Positions 10,373 through 19,820 are shown, counted from the first letter of the stretch. The stretch: DNA of 64,000 bases from Corynebacterium guangdongense (GCF_030408915.1 NZ_CP047654.1:496001-560000); one strand, 5' to 3'. Notes: a model not told the origin generated them from the letters alone. Translations and numbers: made by a program.

Positions 10373-11047
10373 ATGAAGGATCCGACGCGAATCCCGCGCG
10401 TGCTCGACGCGCTCCGCCAGGTCTGGGAGGGACAGCCGGACCTTGAACTCGCCGCACTGTGGGGCGTCATCGGAAACCACGGCGTCGGCTGGGGCACCGA
10501 CGACGAGGCGCTGCTGGCCGTGCTCGGGGAGATGTCGGCGACGTACCCGGCCCGGCTTGACGACGCCTCCTTCCCCGGCCGACTGGCCATCATCGACACC
10601 CAGTCACCTGCGCGGCGAATCACCGTCGACGGCGACACCCGGCGGGTAAGCGTGCGCGCCCGCTCCGGGGACCTGGTCCCGGCGACGTGGCTGGCCTCCT
10701 CGCTGAAGACCGTCGTGGCCAGCGCCCCACTGATCCTCACCGACGGCAACGGCATCGACCACCGGCTGGGCGTGGTGGAGCGGATTCATGTCGTCGACAA
10801 GCCCGTGCCCGGAGCCGGCGGCACCTGGGGTGTCCTCCTGGAACGCGAGGCCGGCCAGGGAACGGATTTCGCGGTCATCGGCCATGGCGTGCGCATCTTC
10901 CGGGCAGGGCGGCGCAGCGTGGACACCGAGAACCACAGCTTCGACCGCCTCCTCCGCGTGGAGGTCGGCCAGCCGCTGCAGATCGAGCACGCCCGGCGGG
11001 TGAGCAGCCTCGGCGTGGTGGCGGAGATCTTCCCGCTGGACGTCTAG
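10373..11047 (+). CDS. Conserved hypothetical protein
   Basis: A 224-residue protein I cannot assign. Residues 1-35 (MKDPTRIPRVLDALRQVWEG) resemble the start of a small family in which a helix reads DPxRIxRVLxALRxxWExxPDLRLGQL. The rest is a beta-rich stretch with several GVV and VRA segments. There is no signal peptide or membrane segment. ATG at 10373 is used; an in-frame GTG at 10361 is also possible. It ends tail to tail with the Asp23-cluster operon, the two stop codons sharing a CTAG. Confidence 0.7.
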   Translation: MKDPTRIPRVLDALRQVWEGQPDLELAALWGVIGNHGVGWGTDDEALLAVLGEMSATYPARLDDASFPGRLAIIDTQSPARRITVDGDTRRVSVRARSGDLVPATWLASSLKTVVASAPLILTDGNGIDHRLGVVERIHVVDKPVPGAGGTWGVLLEREAGQGTDFAVIGHGVRIFRAGRRSVDTENHSFDRLLRVEVGQPLQIEHARRVSSLGVVAEIFPLDV

Positions 11048-11604
11048 CCCGGGGCCACCGGGTTGAGCTGGAGGAGGTAGCGCGTGTCGAGGTCCAGGCC
11101 CGGGACCGCGGCGTGGAAGTCCCGGTCCGCCTCCTCGATCGCGTCGAGCAGGCTGCGCAGGCGCACCTCGGGGGAGGCGTGGACCGCGGTCGTGACGACG
11201 TGGCGGCCCCGGTCCATGCGGGTGGCGGTGTCCACGCCGGTGATGTCGGCATGGCGCCTGATCTGGGTTCCCGTGGCCCTGGCCAGCTGGCTGACCGAGA
11301 GCGTCAGCTGCCCCGCCTCGCCGCTCTCGCCGGCGGTGAGCCGGTTGAAGGTGTGTGCGCGCAGGTTGGCGACCAGTAGCCACAGGCCGCACACCAGCCC
11401 GGCGATGACCACCAGGAGGAGGACGGCGGGATACCAGGGCGACGCCAGGACGCCCTCGACGGCGTCGAGACTGAGGTATCCGCTCAGCCTGTCGCCCATG
11501 GGGTGGTCGAGGGCCCACAGCAGGGCCCAGCCGCCCGCGCCGAGGCCGAGCAGGCCCAGGAGCCCGACCAGGAGACGGTCGATGAGGGAGAGCCGGTGAC
11601 TCAC
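11044..11604 (-). CDS. amaP: Alkaline shock response membrane anchor protein AmaP-like
   Basis: A 186-residue protein with two hydrophobic segments near the N-terminus (LLVGLLGLLGLGAGGWALLWAL and a second around residues 48-70), then a soluble C-terminal domain with LTLSVSQLARATG and an Asp23-like fold pattern. AmaP tethers Asp23-type proteins to the membrane in Gram-positives. The start is GTG at 11604, overlapping the stop of the DUF6286 gene by four bases, and it is the last gene of the six-gene operon. The family call rests on architecture and context. Confidence 0.65.
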   Translation of the reverse strand: MSHRLSLIDRLLVGLLGLLGLGAGGWALLWALDHPMGDRLSGYLSLDAVEGVLASPWYPAVLLLVVIAGLVCGLWLLVANLRAHTFNRLTAGESGEAGQLTLSVSQLARATGTQIRRHADITGVDTATRMDRGRHVVTTAVHASPEVRLRSLLDAIEEADRDFHAAVPGLDLDTRYLLQLNPVAPG

Positions 11605-12185
11605 GCCGCACCTCCCGCCGGGGGCAGCATCGCGTCGTCCTCGACGGTGTCCCGGAGCACGATCCGCACGCGGAACGCCTCGCCGAACACGGGGCGGACG
11701 GCGTCGGTGATTTCCTGCCGGAGCCGTTCGCGGGCGGCGTCGTCGGGGTTGAGCATTTCCGCGGTGACGGTGACGCTGTCGTTCTTCGCCAGTGAGGAGG
11801 CCGAGACCACGCCGGGGAAGCGTTTCGCGGTGGCGGTCGTGTACCTGGCGACGTCGACCCGGCGGACCCAGACGGCGCTGCGGGTGCCGGCCAGCGCCCG
11901 GTGGGCGCGCCGCCGCGGCGTCACGGCCGCCAGGAGGAAGGCCAGCCCGAGGGCCACCGCCGCCGCGCCGGCCGCCCCGACCCAGCGGGGGTCCGGCGCC
12001 CGGAACACGCCGACGGCGCGCCCGAGCCAGGGCTGCCACCCCTCGGGTCGGAGATAGTGGACGGTCAGCTCCCGGGCGGCGATCAGGGCCACGGTGATCA
12101 GCGCCAGCGCCAGGAGCACCGCGAACCACCGGGCCCGGGGAGAGGCGGCTGGGGCGCGCCCGCGGCGCCGCTGCTCAGCGGACAC
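11601..12185 (-). CDS. DUF6286-type protein of the Asp23 cluster
   Basis: A 194-residue protein with two membrane segments (residues about 21-40 and 70-87) followed by a soluble domain (RRVDVARYTTATAKRFPGVVSASS, then RIVLRDTV). Such proteins are typically encoded inside actinobacterial Asp23/Gls24 loci. It overlaps both neighbours by a few bases, indicating translational coupling. The biochemical role is unknown; it may help place the Asp23 proteins at the membrane. Confidence 0.6.
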   Translation of the reverse strand: MSAEQRRRGRAPAASPRARWFAVLLALALITVALIAARELTVHYLRPEGWQPWLGRAVGVFRAPDPRWVGAAGAAAVALGLAFLLAAVTPRRRAHRALAGTRSAVWVRRVDVARYTTATAKRFPGVVSASSLAKNDSVTVTAEMLNPDDAARERLRQEITDAVRPVFGEAFRVRIVLRDTVEDDAMLPPAGGAA

Positions 12186-12906
12186 GTCGCCCTCCCTGCC
12201 GCGCGGTCGGGGTGAACCGCACGCCGCGCACGTAGACGGGCGTCAGCGGGCGGGGCCGACGCAGGACGATCGGGGGTGCGGGGACGTCGGGAATCGTTAC
12301 CGGGCGTAGCGGGGCGACGGGCGGCAGCTGCACAGGCCGCAGCGGCGCCGCCAGGGGCGTGCGCACCGGGCGCAGCCGGGGCGTCGGCGGGCGAGCCACC
12401 TCCCGCAGCGGGGCGGGGCGGGGCGCAGGGACGGGCGTCAGCGGGCGCGGGGGGCGGGTCTCCGGGACGCGGACCCGGAGGGGGCGCGCCGTGACGGGTG
12501 AGACCACCGGGCCGGCCCGCCGGACCTGAACGGGGCGCAGGGCGGGGGAGTCGGGCGCCCGGGCCACCTCCGTGGCGTGGACGCGGCGGCCGGCGTCGAC
12601 GGCCTGCTCCACGGTGACGTTGACCTGGGTACAGCGCAGGCCGGTGAGGGCGGTGACCCACGAGCTGATGCTGCGCTGCACCCGGGCGGCGACGTCGGTG
12701 GCCGGCGAGGGCCAGGCCACCGCGATGAAACTGGAGACCTGGACGACGCCGGCCAGCTGGTCGCTGCGGACCTCGCAGCGCGGGTAGCTGCGGGTGCCGA
12801 TGTCCGCCCAGGAGCTGGTGACCGTGACCACTCCCGGCACCGAGGAGGCCGCGGCGTTGACCACCTTGGTCAGGGCCTTGTCCGAGAAACGAGTCCGGCC
12901 CGTCAC
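12175..12906 (-). CDS. Asp23/Gls24 family envelope stress protein with a long proline-arginine tail
   Basis: Residues 1-115 form an Asp23/Gls24-like domain (FSDKALTKVVNAAASSVPGV ... VNVTVEQAVDAG). Residues about 130-240 are a low-complexity tail rich in Pro, Arg, Leu and Val, with recurring PLRPV, PLTPV and RPVTIP-type units. The tail is basic and probably disordered, and might contact the cell wall, membrane or nucleic acid. The start is GTG at 12906, overlapping the preceding gene by four bases. Typical Asp23 proteins lack such a tail. Confidence 0.65.
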   Translation of the reverse strand: MTGRTRFSDKALTKVVNAAASSVPGVVTVTSSWADIGTRSYPRCEVRSDQLAGVVQVSSFIAVAWPSPATDVAARVQRSISSWVTALTGLRCTQVNVTVEQAVDAGRRVHATEVARAPDSPALRPVQVRRAGPVVSPVTARPLRVRVPETRPPRPLTPVPAPRPAPLREVARPPTPRLRPVRTPLAAPLRPVQLPPVAPLRPVTIPDVPAPPIVLRRPRPLTPVYVRGVRFTPTARQGGRRVR

Positions 12907-13100
12907 CCGCGACCACCGCGCCCGGCCGTGAGGTTCTGGAGCAGGGCGCGCAGGTCAATCAGACCCTCCAACTGCGCGCCGGTCACGCCGCCGATCAGGG
13001 TGAAGAAGAGCGCCCACGCGAATCCGGCCAGCCCGCCGAGAATCACGGCGAAGGCGAAAGCCAGGCCGACGGCGACGCCGATGACGGTCATGTTCTTCAT
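12903..13100 (-). CDS. Small membrane protein, DUF2273-like
   Basis: A 65-residue protein with two hydrophobic helices (VIGVAVGLAFAFAVILGG and FAWALFFTLIGGVTGAQLEG), then a short basic tail. Small proteins of the DUF2273 type are regular members of Asp23 operons, where they may serve as membrane anchors. Four-base overlaps with the genes on both sides show tight coupling. Confidence 0.65.
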   Translation of the reverse strand: MKNMTVIGVAVGLAFAFAVILGGLAGFAWALFFTLIGGVTGAQLEGLIDLRALLQNLTAGRGGRG

Positions 13101-13432
13101 GGGGTGCTCCTGGTGGCGGTCACGGCGTCGGCGAGGACGAGCGTGACCGGAAGATTGGTGTGGGCCGCGGCGAGGGCGCGCAGGCGGCGGGAGAACGCGT
13201 GCAGGTCGGCGCCCAGCCCCAGCGCCTGCAGATCGAGGACGACGTGGACCTCCAGGCCCAGGGCGTCGTCACGCCCGCGCGCCAGGCGCAGGCCCGGCAC
13301 CCGCTCGCCCGGGTAGAGCAACGCGACCTGTCCGTGGGCGCCGGCGGCGAGCCCGTCGACGCCGGGGACGGCCGAGACCGCCGCGGCCAGGGCACGCGCC
13401 TGCTCGAGGGGGATCGGCTCGGGAAGGGACAT
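13097..13432 (-). CDS. Hypothetical protein of the Asp23 cluster
   Basis: A 111-residue protein without membrane segments. It has an alternating hydrophobic pattern (VALLYPGERVPGLRL, LEVHVVLDLQALGLGADL) that recalls a small Asp23-like alpha-beta fold, but the match is weak. It lies between the first Asp23 gene and the small membrane protein. Function unknown. Confidence 0.55.
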   Translation of the reverse strand: MSLPEPIPLEQARALAAAVSAVPGVDGLAAGAHGQVALLYPGERVPGLRLARGRDDALGLEVHVVLDLQALGLGADLHAFSRRLRALAAAHTNLPVTLVLADAVTATRSTP

Positions 13433-13444
13433 GGAAACCCGGCC

Positions 13445-13927
13445 CTACTGGACCCGGGCGGCCGGGGTCTCCGGCTGATCGTCCGGAAGCGGCGCCTGCT
13501 GGCGGGCGAGCGCGTCGTCCTGCTCCTGGTGGAGGTGGATGTCGGTGACGGTGACGTTGACCTCGGTGACCTCCAGGCCCGTCATCCGCTCGATGGAGCG
13601 GATGATGTTGGCCCGGATGGCCTCGGCCAGTTCGTGGATGGCGACGCCGTACTCCGCCACGATGGACAGGTCGACGGCGGCCTGCTTCTCGCCGACCTCG
13701 ACGTTGACGCCCTGCTGCACGTTCTCGGAGCCGACGAAGGTGCCGCGCAGGGACCCCATGACGCGGGCCGCACCGCCGCCGAGGGCGTAGACGCCGGAGA
13801 CTTCGCGGGCGGCCAGGCCGGCGATCTTGCCGACGACGATGTCCTCAATGACGGTGCGGCCGGCGCCGGTGTCCCGGGTGCCGGAGGGGGTGTCGTTGGG
13901 GACTGGGGTCTCGGTGTTCTCGACCAC
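13445..13927 (-). CDS. Asp23/Gls24 family envelope stress response protein
   Basis: A 160-residue Asp23/Gls24 protein. The core is typical: TVIEDIVVGKIAGLAAREV, GVYALGGGAARV, VEVGEKQAAVDLSIVAEYG and VNVTVTDIHL. Asp23 in other Gram-positives coats the inner face of the membrane and rises in envelope or alkaline stress. It is the first gene of a six-gene minus-strand operon that runs from here to AmaP. The divergent neighbour is the S10 operon leader. Confidence 0.85.
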   Translation of the reverse strand: MVENTETPVPNDTPSGTRDTGAGRTVIEDIVVGKIAGLAAREVSGVYALGGGAARVMGSLRGTFVGSENVQQGVNVEVGEKQAAVDLSIVAEYGVAIHELAEAIRANIIRSIERMTGLEVTEVNVTVTDIHLHQEQDDALARQQAPLPDDQPETPAARVQ

Positions 13928-14605
13928 GGCAGGGTTCCTTTCGTCGGCGGTGCTGATGTTTCCAGGTTAATCAAGAAACGGGATGGTGCAGCGGGCGCCC
14001 GGAGAAGCTCCTGGCCAGGTGTCCGGAAATCCCCACGCAAATCACATGAATGTGAACATGAATGTGAGCGCACTAGCGCACACCGGGCCAGAAAAAAATT
14101 TGCAGTTGGGCGGCGGGGCGTGGTTTAATACGTGGGTTGCTTCAACACAACGTGATCGTCCGCGCGCGGTTAACCCGCAACCAGTCGAGAGCGGTGCTGG
14201 TGGAGTAAACATGACACCTTCGCGTGGCTTTAGACGCCCTGCCCTCCAGGTAGGTCGAAAGCTACAGAAGGCTTCGTTGAGATAACGGAGTCTTGGGCGT
14301 AAGGCGCATGGCAAATAAACAGCGGCAGTACGGATAAAGACTTCAGTCCGGGATCGTGTCTACACGCCCGCGGACTCTTCCTTCCGAGCTTTGGCACACA
14401 CGGGTCTTGTACCCCGTCAAGGAGCAATCAGTGCGCGGTTTATCGGCCGTCGCCGGAACTCCCGGATTCGTGTCATGGCAGTCAGTCAACTAAGACACTG
14501 GCGTTGTGCACATGGGCTATCGCCTGGACAACGTTATAAGTAATCGAAAAGCGAACCCCACCGCTGACATCAACGTCACGTGGGGAAGCGAGGAAGAGGA
14601 TAAGC
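13928..14605 (+). promoter_or_regulatory. S10 operon leader region
   Basis: This 678-base gap has no convincing gene. A promoter candidate TTGCAG (14100-14105), 18-base spacer, TTTAAT (14124-14129) would give an unusually long leader of about 470 bases before rpsJ. A direct repeat of ATGAATGTGA occurs at about 14046 and 14058. A stem-loop is at 14345-14376. TATAAG near 14534 could be a second -10 element. Long structured S10 leaders regulate the operon in other bacteria; here that is inferred. Confidence 0.45.
14345..14376 (+). promoter_or_regulatory. Stem-loop in the S10 leader
   Basis: AGTCCGGGATCGTGT pairs with ACACGCCCGCGGACT over 12 of 15 positions around a tight loop. A pyrimidine-rich stretch (CTTCCTTCC) follows. 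It could be an attenuator or a protein-binding site; no test is possible here. Confidence 0.4.
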
Positions 14606-14911
14606 GTGGCGGGACAAAAGATCCGCATTCGGCTGAAGGCCTACGACCACGAGGCAATCGACGCTTCTGCAAAGAAGATCGTTGAGACTGTCACCCGCAC
14701 GGGTGCTCGTGTTGTCGGCCCGGTGCCGCTGCCCACCGAGAAGAACGTGTACGCCGTTATTCGTTCTCCCCACAAGTACAAGGATTCTCGCGAGCACTTC
14801 GAGATGCGCACTCACAAGCGCCTCATCGACATTCTCGACCCGACCCCGAAGACCGTTGACGCCCTCATGCGCATCGATCTGCCGGCCAGCGTCGACGTGA
14901 ACATCCAGTAA
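14606..14911 (+). CDS. rpsJ: 30S ribosomal protein S10
   Basis: A 101-residue S10, first gene of the S10 operon; it also acts as NusE in transcription antitermination. It carries the family start [16 protein letters not shown] and the conserved [20 protein letters not shown] loop. The start is GTG at 14606, preceded by AGAGGA. Normal length. Confidence 0.98.
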   Translation: MAGQKIRIRLKAYDHEAIDASAKKIVETVTRTGARVVGPVPLPTEKNVYAVIRSPHKYKDSREHFEMRTHKRLIDILDPTPKTVDALMRIDLPASVDVNIQ

Positions 14912-14938
14912 TCACGAGCTACTTGCGGAGAACTAATA

Positions 14939-15592
14939 ATGACTAACGAGATCAAGGGCATTCTGGGCACCAAGCTCGGCATGACCCAGGTCTTCGACGA
15001 GGACAACCGGGTCATCCCGGTCACCGTCGTCGAGGCTGGGCCGTGCGTGGTCACCCAGATTCGTACCACTGAGACCGATGGCTACAACGCCATCCAGATC
15101 GCATTCGGCGAGATTGACCCGCGTAAGGTCAACAAGCCGCAGTCCGGCCACTTCAAGAAGGCCGGCGTCACCCCCCGCCGTCACGTTACCGAGATTCGTA
15201 TGGACGATGTCTCCGGCTACGAGATCGGCCAGGAACTGACCGTCGACATCTTCGAGGGCGAGTCCTTCGTCGACGTCACCGGCACCACCAAGGGCCACGG
15301 CTACGCCGGCGCGATGAAGCGTCACGGCTTCGCCGGCCAGGGCGCCGCCCACGGTAACCAGGCGTCCCACCGACGCGTCGGTTCCATCGGCATGTCCGCC
15401 ACCCCGGGTCGCGTCTTCAAGGGCACCCGTATGGCGGGCCGCATGGGTGGCACCAAGGTGACCACCCAGAACCTGAAGATTCAGAAGATCGACGCCGACT
15501 CCAACATCCTCCTGGTCAAGGGCGCAATCCCGGGTGCCAAGGGTGGAGTCGTCACCGTCAAGACCGCAGTGAAGGGCGGTGCACACGCATGA
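14939..15592 (+). CDS. rplC: 50S ribosomal protein L3
   Basis: A 217-residue L3, which organises the 23S rRNA around the peptidyl transferase centre. It has the conserved [10 protein letters not shown] start, the [10 protein letters not shown] loop and [14 protein letters not shown]. It starts 27 bases after rpsJ and overlaps rplD by four bases. Confidence 0.98.
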   Translation: MTNEIKGILGTKLGMTQVFDEDNRVIPVTVVEAGPCVVTQIRTTETDGYNAIQIAFGEIDPRKVNKPQSGHFKKAGVTPRRHVTEIRMDDVSGYEIGQELTVDIFEGESFVDVTGTTKGHGYAGAMKRHGFAGQGAAHGNQASHRRVGSIGMSATPGRVFKGTRMAGRMGGTKVTTQNLKIQKIDADSNILLVKGAIPGAKGGVVTVKTAVKGGAHA

Positions 15593-16248
15593 GCAACCTT
15601 AAGCTCGATGTCCTGACCGCCGAGGGCAAGACCAACGGTTCCGTTGATCTGCCGGCGGAAATCTTTGACCGCGAGGCATCTGTCGCACTGATGCACCAGG
15701 TTGTCACCGCACAGCTGGCCGGAGCGCGTCAGGGTACCCACAAGACCAAGACCCGTGCAGAGGTCTCCGGCGGCGGCCGCAAGCCGTTCAAGCAGAAGGG
15801 CACCGGTCGCGCCCGCCAGGGTTCGATCCGCGCGCCGCACTACACCGGCGGCGGCATCGTCCACGGTCCGCAGCCGCGTGACTACTCGCAGCGCACCCCG
15901 AAGAAGATGATCAAGGCCGCCCTGTTCGGCGCCCTGACCGATCGTGCCCGCAACGAGCGCATCCACGTCGTGGAGGAGCTCGTCCCGGGTCAGAACCCGT
16001 CCACCAAGTCGGCTCGCAAGTTCATCGAGACCATCACTGACCGCAAGTCCGTGCTGCTCGTCGTTGAGCGCGAGGACCTGAACGCACGTCGCAGCGCCAA
16101 CAACCTGCCGAACGTTCACATCCTCGAGCCGTCCCAGCTGAACACTTACGACGTCCTCAACTCGGACGACGTCGTGTTCTCCGTGGCGGCCCTGCACACC
16201 TTCGTCGGCCGCGCCGGCAACGCTGCACAGGAGAAGGAGGAGAACTAA
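15589..16248 (+). CDS. rplD: 50S ribosomal protein L4
   Basis: A 219-residue L4, which lines the exit tunnel; it is the autoregulator of S10 operons in some bacteria. The tunnel loop has [19 protein letters not shown]. The start overlaps the rplC stop and the end overlaps the rplW ATG by one base (TAATG). Confidence 0.97.
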   Translation: MSNLKLDVLTAEGKTNGSVDLPAEIFDREASVALMHQVVTAQLAGARQGTHKTKTRAEVSGGGRKPFKQKGTGRARQGSIRAPHYTGGGIVHGPQPRDYSQRTPKKMIKAALFGALTDRARNERIHVVEELVPGQNPSTKSARKFIETITDRKSVLLVVEREDLNARRSANNLPNVHILEPSQLNTYDVLNSDDVVFSVAALHTFVGRAGNAAQEKEEN

Positions 16249-16553
16249 TGGCTCAGAACGCTAACCCGCGCGACATCATCCTCGCACCGGTCGTTTCCGA
16301 GAAGTCCTACGGACTCATGGAGCAGGACGTCTACACGTTCCTGGTCTCCCCGGACTCCAACAAGACCCAGATCAAGATCGCCATCGAAGAGATCTTCGGC
16401 GTCAAGGTCGCGTCCGTCAACACTGCCAACCGCCAGGGCAAGCGCAAGCGCTCCCGCACCGGTTTCGGCAAGCGTAAGGACACCAAGCGCGCCTACGTCA
16501 CTCTTCGCGAGGGCAGCGACTCCATCGACATCTTCGGCGGCTCCGCCGTCTAA
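16248..16553 (+). CDS. rplW: 50S ribosomal protein L23
   Basis: A 101-residue L23, located at the exit tunnel, where it forms the docking site for trigger factor and SRP. It contains [13 protein letters not shown] at the start and the [19 protein letters not shown] segment. TAATG coupling with rplD. Confidence 0.97.
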   Translation: MAQNANPRDIILAPVVSEKSYGLMEQDVYTFLVSPDSNKTQIKIAIEEIFGVKVASVNTANRQGKRKRSRTGFGKRKDTKRAYVTLREGSDSIDIFGGSAV

Positions 16554-16572
16554 GGGTCAGTAAGGAACAACT

Positions 16573-17409
16573 ATGGCTATTCGTAAGTACAAGCCGACAA
16601 CTCCGGGTCGCCGCGCCAGCTCTGTCTCCGAGTTCAGCGAGATCACTCGCTCCACTCCGGAGAAGAGCCTGCTGCGCCCGCTCCCGAAGACCGGTGGTCG
16701 CAACACCCACGGTCACATCACCACCCGTCACCGCGGTGGTGGACACAAGCGCCGTTACCGCGTCATCGACTTCCGTCGCAACGACAAGGACGGCATCCTG
16801 GCCAAGGTCGCTCACATCGAGTACGACCCGAACCGCACCGCCAACATTGCGCTGCTGCACTACTTCGACGGCGAGAAGCGCTACATCGTGGCGCCGAAGG
16901 GCCTGAAGCAGGGCCAGATCCTCGAGTCCGGCGCCGGCGCCGACATCAAGGTCGGCAACAACCTGCCGCTGCGCAACATCCCGACCGGTACCACGATTCA
17001 CAACGTGGAGCTCAAGCCGGGTGCAGGCGCCAAGCTGGCTCGTTCCGCCGGCGCCTCCATCCAGCTGCTGGGCAAGGAGCACGGTTACGCTGTCCTGCGT
17101 ATGCCGTCCTCCGAGATCCGTCGCGTCGACATCAACTGCCGCGCCACCGTTGGCGAGGTCGGCAACGCCGACCAGATCAACATCCGCTGGGGCAAGGCCG
17201 GCCGTATGCGCTGGAAGGGCTGGCGTCCGACCGTCCGCGGTGTCGTCATGAACCCGGTCGACCACCCGCACGGTGGTGGCGAGGGCAAGACCTCGGGTGG
17301 TCGCCACCCGGTGTCGCCGTGGGGCCAGAAGGAAGGCCGCACCCGCAACCCGAACCGCTACTCGAACAAGATGATCGTGCGACGTCGTCGCCCGAACAAG
17401 AAGCGCTAA
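16573..17409 (+). CDS. rplB: 50S ribosomal protein L2
   Basis: A 278-residue L2, needed for subunit joining and peptidyl transfer. The conserved C-terminal segment [15 protein letters not shown] includes the histidine implicated in activity. Start motif [14 protein letters not shown]. Normal length, 19 bases after rplW. Confidence 0.98.
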   Translation: MAIRKYKPTTPGRRASSVSEFSEITRSTPEKSLLRPLPKTGGRNTHGHITTRHRGGGHKRRYRVIDFRRNDKDGILAKVAHIEYDPNRTANIALLHYFDGEKRYIVAPKGLKQGQILESGAGADIKVGNNLPLRNIPTGTTIHNVELKPGAGAKLARSAGASIQLLGKEHGYAVLRMPSSEIRRVDINCRATVGEVGNADQINIRWGKAGRMRWKGWRPTVRGVVMNPVDHPHGGGEGKTSGGRHPVSPWGQKEGRTRNPNRYSNKMIVRRRRPNKKR

Positions 17410-17425
17410 GAGGAGGTAACCCGCT

Positions 17426-17701
17426 ATGCCACGTAGCCTGAAGAAGGGCCCGTTCGTCGATGAGCACCTCCTCAACAAGGTTGATGCTCAGAACGAGGCC
17501 GGCACCAAGCAGGTAATCAAGACCTGGTCTCGCCGTTCCACCATTCTCCCCGATTTCATCGGCCACACCTTCGCCGTCCACGACGGTCGCAAGCATGTCC
17601 CGGTGTTCATCGACGAGTCCATGGTCGGCCATAAGCTCGGTGAGTTCGCACCCACCAAGACCTTCAAGGGTCACATCAAGGACCAGAAGGGACGTCGATA
17701 A
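17426..17701 (+). CDS. rpsS: 30S ribosomal protein S19
   Basis: A 91-residue S19 in the small-subunit head, with [15 protein letters not shown], the [20 protein letters not shown] core and a basic C-terminus. An AGGAGG site lies just upstream of the ATG. Confidence 0.98.
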   Translation: MPRSLKKGPFVDEHLLNKVDAQNEAGTKQVIKTWSRRSTILPDFIGHTFAVHDGRKHVPVFIDESMVGHKLGEFAPTKTFKGHIKDQKGRR

Positions 17702-17704
17702 GCG

Positions 17705-18067
17705 ATGAGTGAAGCAATCACTTCCGCCCGCGCGACGGCCCGTTTCGTCCGCATCTCCCCGATGAAGGCCCGCCGCGTCATCGACCTCGTCCGCGGCAAG
17801 TCCGTCGCCGAGGCCCTGGCCATCCTGAAGTACGCCCCGCAGGGCGCGTCCGAGCAGGTCGCCAAGATCGTCGCGTCCGCAGCCGCCAACGCGGAGAACA
17901 ACTTCGGCCTGGATCCGCGCACCCTGGTCATCTCCGAGGCTTACGCCAACGAGGGCCCGACCATGCGTCGCTTCCAGCCGCGCGCTCAGGGTCGTGCATT
18001 CCAGATCCGCAAGCGTACGAGCCACATCACCGTGGTCGTCGAGAGCCAGCAGGAAGGGGCCAAGTAA
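17705..18067 (+). CDS. rplV: 50S ribosomal protein L22
   Basis: A 120-residue L22, which lines the exit tunnel and is a target of macrolide resistance changes. It contains [16 protein letters not shown] and the [15 protein letters not shown] hairpin. The stop overlaps the rpsC ATG (TAATG). Confidence 0.98.
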   Translation: MSEAITSARATARFVRISPMKARRVIDLVRGKSVAEALAILKYAPQGASEQVAKIVASAAANAENNFGLDPRTLVISEAYANEGPTMRRFQPRAQGRAFQIRKRTSHITVVVESQQEGAK

Positions 18068-18810
18068 TGGGCCAGAAGATTCATCCTCACGGCCTCCGTC
18101 TGGGCATCACTTCCGACTGGAAGTCCCACTGGTTCGCCGAGAAGAACTACGCAGAGTACGTCGCCGAGGACATCAAGATCCGCGACTTCCTCTCCAAGGG
18201 CCTCGACCGCGCCGGCATCGCCGACGTCGTCATCGAGCGCACCCGTGACCGCGTCCGCGTCGACATCCACACCGCCCGCCCGGGCATCGTGATCGGTCGT
18301 CGCGGTGCTGAGGCCGACCGCATCCGCCGCGAGCTCGAGAAGCTCACCGGCAAGATGGTCGCCCTCAACATCCTCGAGGTCAAGAACATCGACGCCAACG
18401 CGACCCTGGTCGCGCAGTCCGTCGCCGAGCAGCTGGTCAACCGTGTCGCGTTCCGTCGCGCCATGCGTAAGGCCATCCAGTCCGCCATGCGTCAGCCGCA
18501 GGTCAAGGGCATCAAGATCGTCACCTCCGGTCGTCTGGGCGGTGCCGACATGGGCCGCGTCGAGCGCTACCACGAGGGTCGCGTTCCCCTGCACACCCTG
18601 CGCGCCGAGATCGACTACGGCACCGCTGAGGCTGCCACCACCTTCGGTCGCATCGGCGTCAAGGTCTGGATCTACAAGGGCGACGTCGTCGGCGGCGTCC
18701 GCGAGTCCGAGCTGAACGCTCCGTCCGATCGTCGTGGTCGTGGTGACCGCGACCGTCGTCCGCGTCGTGGCGGCCAGCGTCGCCCGCGCGCCGAGAAGAA
18801 GGAGGGCTAA
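18067..18810 (+). CDS. rpsC: 30S ribosomal protein S3
   Basis: A 247-residue S3 at the mRNA entry site. It has [13 protein letters not shown], the KH-domain segment [13 protein letters not shown] and the [23 protein letters not shown] signature. The C-terminus is an Arg-rich tail ([16 protein letters not shown]), as is common in actinobacteria. Confidence 0.98.
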   Translation: MGQKIHPHGLRLGITSDWKSHWFAEKNYAEYVAEDIKIRDFLSKGLDRAGIADVVIERTRDRVRVDIHTARPGIVIGRRGAEADRIRRELEKLTGKMVALNILEVKNIDANATLVAQSVAEQLVNRVAFRRAMRKAIQSAMRQPQVKGIKIVTSGRLGGADMGRVERYHEGRVPLHTLRAEIDYGTAEAATTFGRIGVKVWIYKGDVVGGVRESELNAPSDRRGRGDRDRRPRRGGQRRPRAEKKEG

Positions 18811-18816
18811 GAACTC

Positions 18817-19233
18817 ATGCTTATCCCTAAGCGCGTCAAGTACCGTCGCCAGCACCGTCCGACCCGTTCGGGCATGTCCAAGGGCGGCAACACCATTCAG
18901 TACGGTGACTTCGCCATCCAGGCTCTCGAGCCGGCGTACATCACCAACCGTCAGATCGAGGCGTCCCGTATCGCCATCAACCGCCACGTCAAGCGTGGTG
19001 GCAAGGTCTGGATCAACATCTTCCCGGATCGTCCGCTGACCCAGAAGCCGCTCGGCGTGCGTATGGGTTCCGGTAAGGGCCCGGTCGAGAAGTGGGTCGC
19101 TAACGTCAAGCCGGGCCGCATCCTCTTCGAGATGTCCTACCCGGATGAGGCAACCGCCGTTGAGGCTCTGCGTCGCGCAGCTCAGAAGCTGCCGTGCAAG
19201 GTCCGCATCATCAAGAAGGAGGACCAGTACTAA
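18817..19233 (+). CDS. rplP: 50S ribosomal protein L16
   Basis: A 138-residue L16, located near the A-site tRNA elbow. Contains [14 protein letters not shown] and the [20 protein letters not shown] signature. The stop shares bases with the rpmC start (TAATG at 19231-19235). Confidence 0.98.
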   Translation: MLIPKRVKYRRQHRPTRSGMSKGGNTIQYGDFAIQALEPAYITNRQIEASRIAINRHVKRGGKVWINIFPDRPLTQKPLGVRMGSGKGPVEKWVANVKPGRILFEMSYPDEATAVEALRRAAQKLPCKVRIIKKEDQY

Positions 19234-19463
19234 TGGCTGCCGGTACCCCCGCATCCGAGTTCCGTGAACTCTCCAACGAGGACCTGAACGCCCGCCTGGC
19301 TGACGCCAAGGAAGAGCTGTTCAACCTCCGCTTCCAGCTGGCCACTGGTCAGCTGACCAACAACCGCCGCATCGGCACCGTCAAGCGCGACATCGCCCGT
19401 CTGCTCACCGTTCTGCGTGAGCGCGAGCTGGGTCTGTCCGCAGTTCCGGGAGCTGATCAGTAA
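19233..19463 (+). CDS. rpmC: 50S ribosomal protein L29
   Basis: A 76-residue L29, a small two-helix protein near the exit tunnel. The ATG at 19233 overlaps the rplP stop; the family pattern [23 protein letters not shown] starts just after it, and the end ([11 protein letters not shown]) matches. A longer in-frame start inside rplP is unlikely. The stop overlaps the rpsQ ATG. Confidence 0.96.
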   Translation: MAAGTPASEFRELSNEDLNARLADAKEELFNLRFQLATGQLTNNRRIGTVKRDIARLLTVLRERELGLSAVPGADQ

Positions 19464-19750
19464 TGAGCGAGGCTAACGTGACTGAGACCAACGCTGACGA
19501 GCGTGGCGCACGTAAGGTGCGCACCGGCATCGTCGTGTCCGACAAGATGGACAAGACCATCGTCGTTGAGATCGAGGACCGCAAGCGTCACACGCTGTAC
19601 GGCAAGATCATGCGCCAGACCACCAAGGTCAAGGCACACGATGAGGAAGGCATCGCCGGCATCGGCGACCGCGTCCGCATCCAGGAGACCCGTCCGCTGT
19701 CCAAGGACAAGCACCACGAGCTCGTCGAGATCGTGGAGAAGGCCAAGTAA
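19463..19750 (+). CDS. rpsQ: 30S ribosomal protein S17
   Basis: A 95-residue S17, a primary 16S binding protein. Residues 15-95 show the family pattern ([47 protein letters not shown]). The first 15 residues are an acidic extension. It is the last gene of the S10 operon here; rplN begins only 11 kb further on. Confidence 0.97.
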   Translation: MSEANVTETNADERGARKVRTGIVVSDKMDKTIVVEIEDRKRHTLYGKIMRQTTKVKAHDEEGIAGIGDRVRIQETRPLSKDKHHELVEIVEKAK

Positions 19751-19785
19751 GCACTAGCTTGCCGCCTCAGGACTTCACCTGAAGA

Positions 19786-19820
19786 AGCGACCCCACCGGA
19801 TTAATTCCGGTGGGGTCGCT
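19786..19820 (+). terminator. S10 operon terminator
   Basis: Perfect 15-base arms AGCGACCCCACCGGA (19786-19800) and TCCGGTGGGGTCGCT (19806-19820) around TTAAT. There is no T-run; the sequence runs straight into the truncated tadC frame. Confidence 0.75.

Noticed and set aside
14050-14085. A GlxR/CRP site (TGTGA-N6-TCACA) in the S10 promoter region
   Set aside because: Two TGTGA half-sites and a GCGCACTAGCGC dyad are present, but none has the correct spacing and opposite half.
14180-14600. The S10 leader as a separate non-coding RNA gene
   Set aside because: It lacks the marks of tmRNA, RNase P RNA or SRP RNA, and has no terminator before rpsJ; a leader is the simpler view.
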